This document shows positions 25,856 through 34,161 of a DNA stretch of 64,000 nucleotides, piece after piece (position 1 is the first letter of the stretch; every line of letters starts with the position of its first letter). Below the pieces are notes generated by a model. It had not been told where the DNA came from, ran no database searches, and was given only the letters and a program-made list of their open reading frames with translations. The stretch is taken from NCBI GenBank assembly GCA_011053005.1, contig DRHW01000016.1, forward strand, positions 126,025-190,024. The letters run 5' to 3'. Source of the stretch: Methylophaga sp. (GTDB lineage Bacteria > Pseudomonadota > Gammaproteobacteria > Nitrosococcales > Methylophagaceae). A program made the position numbers and the translations under genes.

Positions 25856-27820
25856 ATGTCTGAACACAACATCGAATCAACATTGCATGAAGATCGTCAC
25901 TTTCCACCACATGCAGATTTTATAAAAAAAACATCAATAACCACTGAAAAATTAACCGCTTTATATAAAAGTGCTGAAATTGATAATCAAGCTTTTTGGG
26001 CGGATCAGGCAAGAACTGAATTAGATTGGCAAACACCATTCAAAACCACACTAGATTCATCTAATGCACCTTTTTACCGTTGGTTTCCTGATGGTAAATT
26101 GAATGCTTCATATAATTGCCTTGATCGTCAACTAGCCCAAAATGCCGACAAAACCGCCATTATTTTTGAAGGTGATGCAGGTGATGTGCAACATATTAGT
26201 TATCGTGAACTCCACACACGAGTATGTACCTTTGCTAATGCCTTAAAAGCACAAGGTATTAGCAAAGGTGATCGGGTCATTATCTATATGCCGATGATTG
26301 CCGAAGCTGTTATTGCAATGCAAGCTTGTGCCCGTATAGGCGCTATTCACTCAGTTGTATTTGGTGGTTTTTCTGCTTCATCATTAAAAGATCGCATTGA
26401 AGATACAACAGCAAAACTAGTTATCACAGCCGATGGTGGACATCGCGGCGGTAAAATCATTCAACTCAAATCAACAACTGATACAGCTCTAGAAAGTGGC
26501 TGTGACAGTGTTGAAAAGGTCATCGTATTTAAACGTACTGGCCACGATATCGCCATGCAAGCTGGTCGTGATATTTGGTGGTCGGATGCAGAACAAGACC
26601 AAAATGCTGAATGTGAACCTGTTTGGGTCGAGGCAACACATCCGCTGTTTATTCTTTATACATCCGGTTCTACGGGTAAACCAAAAGGTATTCAGCATTC
26701 AACAGGTGGTTATTTATTAAATGCCATCACTTCAATGCGCTGGGTATTTGATATTCAACCGTCAGATGTTTTTTGGTGTACGGCCGATGTTGGCTGGATA
26801 ACAGGACATTCTTACGTTGCTTACGGACCATTAGCGACAGGCGCAACAATCGTTATTTTTGAAGGTGTGCCAACATATCCAGATGCTGGACGTTTCTGGG
26901 ATATGTGTCAGCGTCATCAAGTCAGTATTTTTTACACAGCGCCGACGGCTATTCGTGCCTTAATGAAAGCGGGTGCTGACATTCCTAATAGTTATGATTT
27001 ATCTACATTACGCTTACTGGGAACAGTAGGCGAACCGATTAATCCAGAAGCATGGATGTGGTATCACACGGTTATTGGTAAAGAAAAATGTCCAGTTGTT
27101 GATACTTGGTGGCAAACTGAAACAGGCGCTCACATGATTGCCCCCGTACCCAGTGTCACCGTGACTAAACCTGGTTCATGTACACGTGCCCTACCTGGAA
27201 TTGATGCCGCCTTAGTGAATCAAGAAGGCATTGAAATAACTGAAGCAAATCAGGGTGGCTACTTAGTTATTCGTCAGCCTTGGCCATCAATGGTTCAAAC
27301 TGTTTGGGGAGATGATCAACGTTATAAAGATTCGTATTGGCCCTATTTTGATGGTAAATATTACTTAGCTGGCGACAGCGCACGTCGTGATGAAGAAGGA
27401 TATTTTTGGATCATGGGACGAATTGACGATGTATTAAATGTCTCAGGGCATCGTTTGGGCACAATGGAAATTGAGTCAGCACTGGTTGCACATCCACGTG
27501 TTGCAGAATCTGCTGTGGTTGGTAAACCTCATGATATTAAAGGTGAAGCAGTCGTTGCTTTTGTTGTGTTAAATGGAGATCGACCTGATGGTGGAATTGA
27601 TGAAGCATTAACGGAAGAGCTTCGTACATGGGTCGGTGAACAAATTGGTGCAATTGCTAAACCAGATGAAATTCGTTATTCCGATAATTTACCCAAGACA
27701 CGATCAGGTAAAATTATGCGTCGTTTATTAAGAAACATTGCTAAAGGTGAAGAGATTACACAAGATACATCAACCTTAGAAAATGAATCGATATTGCCTC
27801 AATTAGAAGGCAAAGCTTAA
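25856..27820 (+). CDS. acs: Acetyl-CoA synthetase
   Basis: 654 aa; [47 protein letters not shown]. Confidence 0.97.
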   Translation: MSEHNIESTLHEDRHFPPHADFIKKTSITTEKLTALYKSAEIDNQAFWADQARTELDWQTPFKTTLDSSNAPFYRWFPDGKLNASYNCLDRQLAQNADKTAIIFEGDAGDVQHISYRELHTRVCTFANALKAQGISKGDRVIIYMPMIAEAVIAMQACARIGAIHSVVFGGFSASSLKDRIEDTTAKLVITADGGHRGGKIIQLKSTTDTALESGCDSVEKVIVFKRTGHDIAMQAGRDIWWSDAEQDQNAECEPVWVEATHPLFILYTSGSTGKPKGIQHSTGGYLLNAITSMRWVFDIQPSDVFWCTADVGWITGHSYVAYGPLATGATIVIFEGVPTYPDAGRFWDMCQRHQVSIFYTAPTAIRALMKAGADIPNSYDLSTLRLLGTVGEPINPEAWMWYHTVIGKEKCPVVDTWWQTETGAHMIAPVPSVTVTKPGSCTRALPGIDAALVNQEGIEITEANQGGYLVIRQPWPSMVQTVWGDDQRYKDSYWPYFDGKYYLAGDSARRDEEGYFWIMGRIDDVLNVSGHRLGTMEIESALVAHPRVAESAVVGKPHDIKGEAVVAFVVLNGDRPDGGIDEALTEELRTWVGEQIGAIAKPDEIRYSDNLPKTRSGKIMRRLLRNIAKGEEITQDTSTLENESILPQLEGKA

Positions 27821-27980
27821 ATAACAATGGCGACAGTCAATGTTAACTCACACATTGACAGACACGCATAGGAGATTGATAAATAATATAAATTTATCTT
27901 TTTTTCATATGAAATATAGACTTTTTTTAAGAAGATAAATAATCAATTGAGATAGATGGTTTTTAATTTAGGAATACTTA

Positions 27981-28385
27981 ATGGCACAACAGCCTGAAGC
28001 TGAAGATAATAGCCAAAGACTTGATAAATGGTTATGGGCCGCGCGTTTTTATAAAACGCGCGGCCTTGCCGTCGAAGCAATTAATGGCGGCAAAGTGCAT
28101 CTCAATAAACATCGAACAAAACCTAGCCGCAATGTAAAACAAGACGATGTATTGACGATATCTAAACCACCATACGAACATGTGATTACGGTATTAGATG
28201 TCGCTAAACAACGTCGCCCAGCTTCAGAAGCCCAACTGCTTTATATTGAAAGTGATGACAGCTTAGCAAAAAGAGAAAAATTGAAATTAGAGCTAAAAGA
28301 TCAGCCGCTCGGTTTTAGACATGATAAAGGTCGTCCAAATAAACGCGACCGTCGACATATTATTAAATTTACCCGTAAAGAGTAA
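27981..28385 (+). CDS. hslR: Ribosome-associated heat shock protein 15 (S4 domain)
   Basis: QRLDKWLWAARFYKTRGLAVEAINGGKVHLN S4 RNA-binding motif. Confidence 0.92.
   Translation: MAQQPEAEDNSQRLDKWLWAARFYKTRGLAVEAINGGKVHLNKHRTKPSRNVKQDDVLTISKPPYEHVITVLDVAKQRRPASEAQLLYIESDDSLAKREKLKLELKDQPLGFRHDKGRPNKRDRRHIIKFTRKE
28037..28065. repeat. Perfect inverted repeat (13-bp arms, 3-nt loop) inside hslR
   Basis: GGCCGCGCGTTTT-TAT-AAAACGCGCGGCC. Confidence 0.95.
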
Positions 28386-28523
28386 GTGTTTAATTAATGC
28401 GCTCATTAATTATTTAAAACGTAAGAACAAATTTTCATGATTAATGTTTTTTTTGATAAATACACACTAAGCATCAATATTGCTCGTTCAGTCGTTGCTC
28501 ATCAATCTAGTTGAAAATTAATT

Positions 28524-28543
28524 ATTGTGAACCAGTTCACAAT
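28524..28543. promoter_or_regulatory. Perfect palindromic putative operator upstream of the VPLPA-CTERM gene
   Basis: ATTGTGAAC-CA-GTTCACAAT, 58 bp before the ATG. Confidence 0.5.
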
Positions 28544-28600
28544 TAAAGATAACTACTGTATAAATGCAGATGATTTTTTAATTTTAATGCAAGGATTACC

Positions 28601-29200
28601 ATGAAAAAAGTATTACTAGCGACAGCCCTCCTTGCCACAAGCTTTGGAGCAAGCGCTGCGACAATAAGTTCATTGAACGACAATTTTGACAGCATCTCAA
28701 ACTCAACGTTAAACATACCATCATCGGGTCTTGCTAATTGGGATGTTTTAAATGGCACAGTAGACGCTATTTCTACACCAAACTCATTTGGTCTTTCATG
28801 CAACGGTGGCTGTATTGATCTTGATGGCTCAAGTCGCAATGCTGGCGATCTAGTGAGTAAATCTGGTTTCTCTGCCGGTCTCTATTCATTGTCTTTTGAT
28901 TTATCAGGCAACCAACGTAGTGGCACAGATAGCCTAACTGTTAGCTTTGGTGATTATTTACAAACATTTACTTTAGCTTCTAACGCAGCATGGACTAATA
29001 TCCTGATTTCACTAGTTAATGTAAATGAAGGCGATAAGCTTACATTTAGTCATGCTGGTGGCGATAATATTGGCATCTTGTTAGACAATGTATCAGTATC
29101 TTCGTCAGTCTCTGCAGTACCTCTTCCAGCTGCTGCATTCTTATTTGCTCCAGCATTATTCGGTTTTATGGGTTTCCGTCGTAAAGCTAAAAAAGCATAA
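28601..29200 (+). CDS. Secreted protein with VPLPA-CTERM (PEP-CTERM-like) sorting signal
   Basis: Signal peptide MKKVLLATALLATSFGASA; C-terminus AVPLPAAAFLFAPALFGFMGFRRKAKKA. Confidence 0.85.
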   Translation: MKKVLLATALLATSFGASAATISSLNDNFDSISNSTLNIPSSGLANWDVLNGTVDAISTPNSFGLSCNGGCIDLDGSSRNAGDLVSKSGFSAGLYSLSFDLSGNQRSGTDSLTVSFGDYLQTFTLASNAAWTNILISLVNVNEGDKLTFSHAGGDNIGILLDNVSVSSSVSAVPLPAAAFLFAPALFGFMGFRRKAKKA

Positions 29201-29227
29201 CAATAATAAATAGTAGAGTAGTATTTA

Positions 29228-29260
29228 AAGCCGTGATAGCTTCGCTATCACGGCTTTTTT
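29228..29260 (+). terminator. Rho-independent terminator after the VPLPA-CTERM gene
   Basis: AGCCGTGATAGC-TTC-GCTATCACGGCTTTTTT. Confidence 0.9.
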
Positions 29261-29436
29261 ATGTTTTTTAGTAATAGAATATCCTTGAACAGCCCCCTAA
29301 CGTTGGCTTGTTCTAACTGAACCTATTGCACAAGTTCAGTGACGACAGGTTGCAACTATAAGCAGTAAACAAGCTCGTAGCTAATTACAGGCCAAAATAT
29401 TATATAGCCTGGCCAGTATTATTTAATCGTATGAGT

Positions 29437-30717
29437 TTAAAGTATCACTAATGCATAAAAAAATGACACAAGTGCTGATACAATAAGCCATGAACCCGCC
29501 ATGTATGCATATCTATTACGTCCTAAAACCATCGCATAGCATGCTTTCATCAGATTATTACTCGCCGTAGCAATAATAATCGCTGTTACTATTTGTTCAC
29601 TAGTCACCTGAAAATCACCTGCCATCAGTGACAAAATAAACGGATCGATATCCGTTAAACCTACGATAAATGACATTACCGTTAAACCACTATGACCATA
29701 GTGCATTAGTACTATCTTGGTTATCGCCGCAAATAAAACAAATAGTAATGCAAAAATGATCGCAGTACGGAATTCCAAAGGATGACGAATAATCATCTTT
29801 TTTATTTCTAATACGCCATTTTTATGAGATTGAGAAATGTATATTGTAATCAGTACCGAACTAATTACCAGCAGAGCAAATGGATATATTAATTTTTCTG
29901 CTTCAGCACTATGGCCTAAGAACATCGTTAACAATAATAAACGTAAATACATCATCGCTGTAGCGAGAATAATTGCATTAGCATAACGGTGATTAGGCTC
30001 AGATGTTCGAGAGCGTCTAGCTAATACGATTGTCGTCGCAGTGCTCGAATATAAGCCTCCTAATAATCCAGAAAACAACACTCCTTTTTCTTTAAAAACA
30101 TATGACTGAGCCAGATAGCTAAGGTAGGATAAACTAGATACAACTAATAATGACAGCCAAATTTGATAATAAGTCACAGTGATATATGGAGCATAGACTT
30201 GTTGATCCGGCAACAAAGGTAACACCACGCCCGTCATGATTAAATACTTAGAAAAGGTAACCATTTCTGCATTATTAAATCTATCTGAAAAATTTCTGAT
30301 CTCTAGTTTTTCGCTAAGAATTAATAATAAAGTCACCACAAATAAAATACTGAACCATGCAGGAAAGACGTCCAATATCGGAGCGAGTAAAAAGGTCGCT
30401 ATCGCCAACATTGGACTAATTAACGAATACAACCTCTCGTCACTCCGGCTATGATAATAAACGGCAAGAAAAACGATTAAAGCAATAAAGCCAGCTCCGT
30501 AAAATAAGCGCTGTGAGTCTAACGCATATAAAACATAACCCAACATGCCAATTAACGTAAACGTACGCGTTGTACCAAAACCTAAATCTTGATTACTCGC
30601 ACGCCGATAACTGTGCAGCTCTAATCCAATGGTGAAGCTCAATGCCACGACTAATAAAAAATGGCTCAATAATGGAGGCAATGATATTACTGAAAATAAA
30701 TCGCTAATTGCAGGCAT
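29437..30717 (-). CDS. MgtC/SapB-type and DUF4010 domain membrane protein
   Basis: N-terminal MgtC-like segment (ALSFTIGLELHSYRR...FGTTRTFTLIGMLGY) and C-terminal multi-TM (VMSFIVGLTDIDPFILSLM). Confidence 0.8.
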   Translation of the reverse strand: MPAISDLFSVISLPPLLSHFLLVVALSFTIGLELHSYRRASNQDLGFGTTRTFTLIGMLGYVLYALDSQRLFYGAGFIALIVFLAVYYHSRSDERLYSLISPMLAIATFLLAPILDVFPAWFSILFVVTLLLILSEKLEIRNFSDRFNNAEMVTFSKYLIMTGVVLPLLPDQQVYAPYITVTYYQIWLSLLVVSSLSYLSYLAQSYVFKEKGVLFSGLLGGLYSSTATTIVLARRSRTSEPNHRYANAIILATAMMYLRLLLLTMFLGHSAEAEKLIYPFALLVISSVLITIYISQSHKNGVLEIKKMIIRHPLEFRTAIIFALLFVLFAAITKIVLMHYGHSGLTVMSFIVGLTDIDPFILSLMAGDFQVTSEQIVTAIIIATASNNLMKACYAMVLGRNRYAYMAGSWLIVSALVSFFYALVIL

Positions 30718-30846
30718 AAGTTACCCTAGTACAAAGATGGATACTCTTATTCTAGCGCGTAACTTATAGCTATAGTTAACAAGTAATTTTTGGTACAGAG
30801 ACTATCGTAATTCACAACTCTCAAGCATAAGATGAATCATTGATCA

Positions 30847-31089
30847 GTGTGCGTCGTGCGACGGGATAATTTTCATGACAATGAGTTGTATAAAGATTTT
30901 TCGCCACGATTAAAAAGCAAATTATTAGAAATTAGAAAAAGGATCTATCCGACAAGAAACGATGAAAAGCCTGAGATAGTTAATTTTATAGGAAGGCTTT
31001 ACTATCCGATAAAGCATCATTCTCATACAGGAGGTGTTTCAGCTGATAAATTTGAGGAGGCGTGTTTTACGGAATTACTGATTGTCTAG
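30847..31089 (+). CDS. Hypothetical 80-aa ORF (GTG start), possibly a fragment
   Basis: Open frame in an otherwise empty intergenic region; no recognised family, no clear RBS. Confidence 0.25.
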   Translation: MCVVRRDNFHDNELYKDFSPRLKSKLLEIRKRIYPTRNDEKPEIVNFIGRLYYPIKHHSHTGGVSADKFEEACFTELLIV

Positions 31090-31153
31090 TGACAAGATGA
31101 CAGTTCCACATGCTAAACAACATCATTATCATTTTTTATATTTAGGCCTTATG

Positions 31154-31420
31154 TTAAACCGACTTTGGTTTAGGTAAAGCAACAAACCACCCAAGTAATG
31201 ATAAGGCTGCAAACCACATAATAAATGGACCATATAGCTCTAGACATAGCAATACAACGCTTGGCAATAAACACACTGACCAGGCTATAAAATCGAATTT
31301 AGGTTTAGTCCAAAGTGGTAACTTAAAAACTCTTCGCCGCTTAGTATCGGTATTTCTCAAATATACTAAAGCTGCCAAACTGACTAATAATGCAAGTAAT
31401 GTAGCGATTTCAGTGGTCAT
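31154..31420 (-). CDS. Small inner-membrane protein (hypothetical), co-transcribed with PepSY gene
   Basis: Two to three hydrophobic segments; start overlaps the upstream gene end. Confidence 0.65.
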   Translation of the reverse strand: MTTEIATLLALLVSLAALVYLRNTDTKRRRVFKLPLWTKPKFDFIAWSVCLLPSVVLLCLELYGPFIMWFAALSLLGWFVALPKPKSV

Positions 31421-33008
31421 AGGCACTCCTTTCTGGATTCAAATCTTTTGATTTGGTCTCATCTTTAATAAAGTGAGCATTTGATTTACGACTGACTACC
31501 AATAAAATAATACCGCTGATTATTAATGATATATCCAAAGCCACTATACCTACATCACCAATATAAATTTCATGGCTAAAGCCTCGAATAACAGGTAATA
31601 AAATAAGTCCTACACCTAAAACACGTTGTAATACCTGCTTACTTTTTTCTGCTGTCCTTAACGACAAACCAATAATAAAACTAATAACGATACCAATTAA
31701 AAAACCATCAACCGTCCAGCTTTCAACAAGTTCAGTGGAATGAGAATAAGTCAAAATGAATCCAATGGCTGCACCGACCATAGCGATAGGTAAACCATAA
31801 CCTACAATAGGAATTAACTTTGCTAGTTCCTGCCAACGTTCTTCTTTTTCTCTGCGTTGCACCCAAAGTTGTAGACCAGTAATTGTTACATAGCACGTAG
31901 CCAAACCAAGTGATAACCAAATAATTCGAGAAAATAGTCCCGCAAACCAACCAAAGTGTAAAACACCCATCATGCCAATTAATGCACTACCAGCTGAAGG
32001 TTGAGTCCCGACGGCTGATTTCTCACCGATATACTTCCCTGTCGTACCGCTAAACTTATGCGTTGTGTAAAGAATATGATCATCACTTGGTTGATGGATA
32101 GTTGAAACCAAAGCATCTGCCCTTCCCCAGTGTTCAATAAAAACAAAAATGGGGTCACTACCAGCGATATTCGCCTGTTTTGATTGTGCAATAATATCTT
32201 CAATACCTATAAATTTTTCTGGCGTTGAATCAACCACAGCTGGCTCGCCATAAATTGCAGTTATTGCTTTTTCCTGGTCACCACCAAAAGCGGTCATTGC
32301 TATTACAGGGAGGCCTAACGTGGTTGCAAAACTAAAAAAAGCCCCCGTGAATGCAAGAACAATAGAAAAGACTAATCCCCAAGAACCGGCCAAATTGTGA
32401 CGATCTCTCGTGTTGAGTAAACGTGTATTTAGCCTAGGCGAAATGAAAATATCTTTAATTAAATGACGATGAATAATAAAGCCCGATACCGCTGAAACTA
32501 ATAGTACCAAGCCTAAAATACCTGTCAAATACAAGCCGATAGGATCTGGAGCATGCAACTGAATATGTAGTTTGACTAAAAATTCTTCCAAAAAACCGCT
32601 GGTAACATGAGGAAGTTCGTCATTATACCCTTCCAACTGACTAATAATGGCAAGCGAATTAGGGTCTAAAACAAATCGAGTGCCTTTCTCTTTTATCTTG
32701 CCAGCCTCATCCTTAACATGGGTATGAAAAAAGGCGATCAACTCTCCAGATGAGTTTTGCCAAATTCCTACTTCATCTTTATATTCTTCTGGTATGGTGC
32801 TTGATAATTCAACAAGACGATGATCTATTTTACCCTGTAAACCATCTCCTAGCTTATGGCCACTCACTGACCATGCGCCAATTTCATGTGAAAACACCAC
32901 TATCGCACCAGAAAATACTACGATATATAAAGCCAAACCAAACAATACACCCGCCCAACCATGAATGTCGGTCAAACGTCGTCCCGAGATATTAGATAGA
33001 TTAATCAT
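31410..33008 (-). CDS. PepSY-associated TM helix domain protein
   Basis: RRLTDIHGWAGVLFGLALYIVVFSGAIVVF...LHIQLHAPDPIGLYLTGILGLVLLVSAVSGFIIHRHL; start MINLSNISG, ATGA overlap with upstream stop. Confidence 0.88.
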   Translation of the reverse strand: MINLSNISGRRLTDIHGWAGVLFGLALYIVVFSGAIVVFSHEIGAWSVSGHKLGDGLQGKIDHRLVELSSTIPEEYKDEVGIWQNSSGELIAFFHTHVKDEAGKIKEKGTRFVLDPNSLAIISQLEGYNDELPHVTSGFLEEFLVKLHIQLHAPDPIGLYLTGILGLVLLVSAVSGFIIHRHLIKDIFISPRLNTRLLNTRDRHNLAGSWGLVFSIVLAFTGAFFSFATTLGLPVIAMTAFGGDQEKAITAIYGEPAVVDSTPEKFIGIEDIIAQSKQANIAGSDPIFVFIEHWGRADALVSTIHQPSDDHILYTTHKFSGTTGKYIGEKSAVGTQPSAGSALIGMMGVLHFGWFAGLFSRIIWLSLGLATCYVTITGLQLWVQRREKEERWQELAKLIPIVGYGLPIAMVGAAIGFILTYSHSTELVESWTVDGFLIGIVISFIIGLSLRTAEKSKQVLQRVLGVGLILLPVIRGFSHEIYIGDVGIVALDISLIISGIILLVVSRKSNAHFIKDETKSKDLNPERSAYDH

Positions 33009-33331
33009 GACAACCACCCTTTCATTGATGCGATTACTGGAATAGCATTCACCGATAAAACGAGCATTAACACGATCCAAGCACGTTTAATATTTACCTC
33101 TAATACCGAATAAAAAAAACTAATCGCCCAAATTAAAGGGAATAAAATCAAGGGAAAAACTAAGTTGTTAACCCCTGCAATACCGGGTGGAAACCAAAGT
33201 GACATGGCAGCCATAATAAAAATTGATACCGCTAATGTAACTGGGCCAGCCAACCAAAATCGATGTTTTTTGAAAACGCTAGATTTTGTAGATAGTGGTG
33301 TATATTGTGACGTCAAAATGTACCTACACAA
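33005..33331 (-). CDS. Small multi-TM protein upstream of the PepSY gene
   Basis: About 3 TM segments, translationally coupled (ATGA) to the PepSY ORF. Confidence 0.7.
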   Translation of the reverse strand: MCRYILTSQYTPLSTKSSVFKKHRFWLAGPVTLAVSIFIMAAMSLWFPPGIAGVNNLVFPLILFPLIWAISFFYSVLEVNIKRAWIVLMLVLSVNAIPVIASMKGWLS

Positions 33332-33472
33332 GTTTAATAAGTTTAAGGGAATTTAACTCGTGATAATAACACTAAATAGAAATCATTAGTATTTAGATTT
33401 AATTAACTACTCTCTTTGACCAAACAATAAATGTTAATTTTATTTTAATGAGTCATCGTATAGTCATTGATA

Positions 33473-33940
33473 CTATTCATGCTCACTATCATTTTGTATA
33501 GGAAAAGTAAGAATACGTACACTGCGAGTGGCAAGTCGGACTTCGTGTAAAAAGAAGGCAAGTCCAATGATAAGCGATAATGTTGAGGCCATAAAAAAAG
33601 CACCTATCAGCCATTTCAAGCTGAAATTCATTAATGCTTCTATGAACATAACAGATACCACTGAGCATACTAATAAGCATGACCATACACACATGGATAT
33701 TGCCATACTTGCTGAATGACGACGAAGCTCAAGACAGTCAAACTCATATTTATCTTGGTCAGATAATCCTCTAGCTGTGGAAAAATTTTCAGTGAGATCA
33801 CGACCTCGATCAATAATGCGGGCGAGTCTGTTGGCCATCACACTCAAAATACCCGCCATTCCCGTTAACAGGAATGCGGGCGTTAGTGCTAATTGAACAG
33901 CGTGATTGACATCACCTAAATTAGAGAGAAATGTAAACAT
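33473..33940 (-). CDS. DUF2721 family membrane protein
   Basis: ALTPAFLLTGMAGILSVMANRLARIIDRGRDL motif. Confidence 0.85.
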   Translation of the reverse strand: MFTFLSNLGDVNHAVQLALTPAFLLTGMAGILSVMANRLARIIDRGRDLTENFSTARGLSDQDKYEFDCLELRRHSASMAISMCVWSCLLVCSVVSVMFIEALMNFSLKWLIGAFFMASTLSLIIGLAFFLHEVRLATRSVRILTFPIQNDSEHE

Positions 33941-34030
33941 GTATATTCATCCGTCAGATCGTTTATATGTTAAAGAGTAAGTGTCTAGCGAAATATGAGA
34001 ACTCTAAACAGCCTAAAACCATCAACAAAC

Positions 34031-34046
34031 ATTATCATTATTATTC
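34031..34046. promoter_or_regulatory. Weak Fur-box-like sequence upstream of the DUF2721 gene
   Basis: ATTATCATTATTATTC, tandem ATTATC-like hexamers. Confidence 0.35.
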
Positions 34047-34161
34047 AGAAGATATCAATAAATTGATAACGAACTAAAAAATCGATATTTAATGACCATT
34101 CATGTCATTACAATTTAATAAATGATGTCTCTAGGTGACGTAATACCAAGCTAAATTATCC

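Noticed and set aside
31121-31140. Fur-box-like CATCATTATCATTTTTT
   Set aside because: Lies downstream of the minus-strand PepSY operon and after the plus-strand small ORF, with no nearby start codon to regulate; likely AT-rich chance match
33361-33390. TGATAATAACACTAAATAG as a second Fur box upstream of the PepSY operon
   Set aside because: Too few matches to the Fur consensus to support
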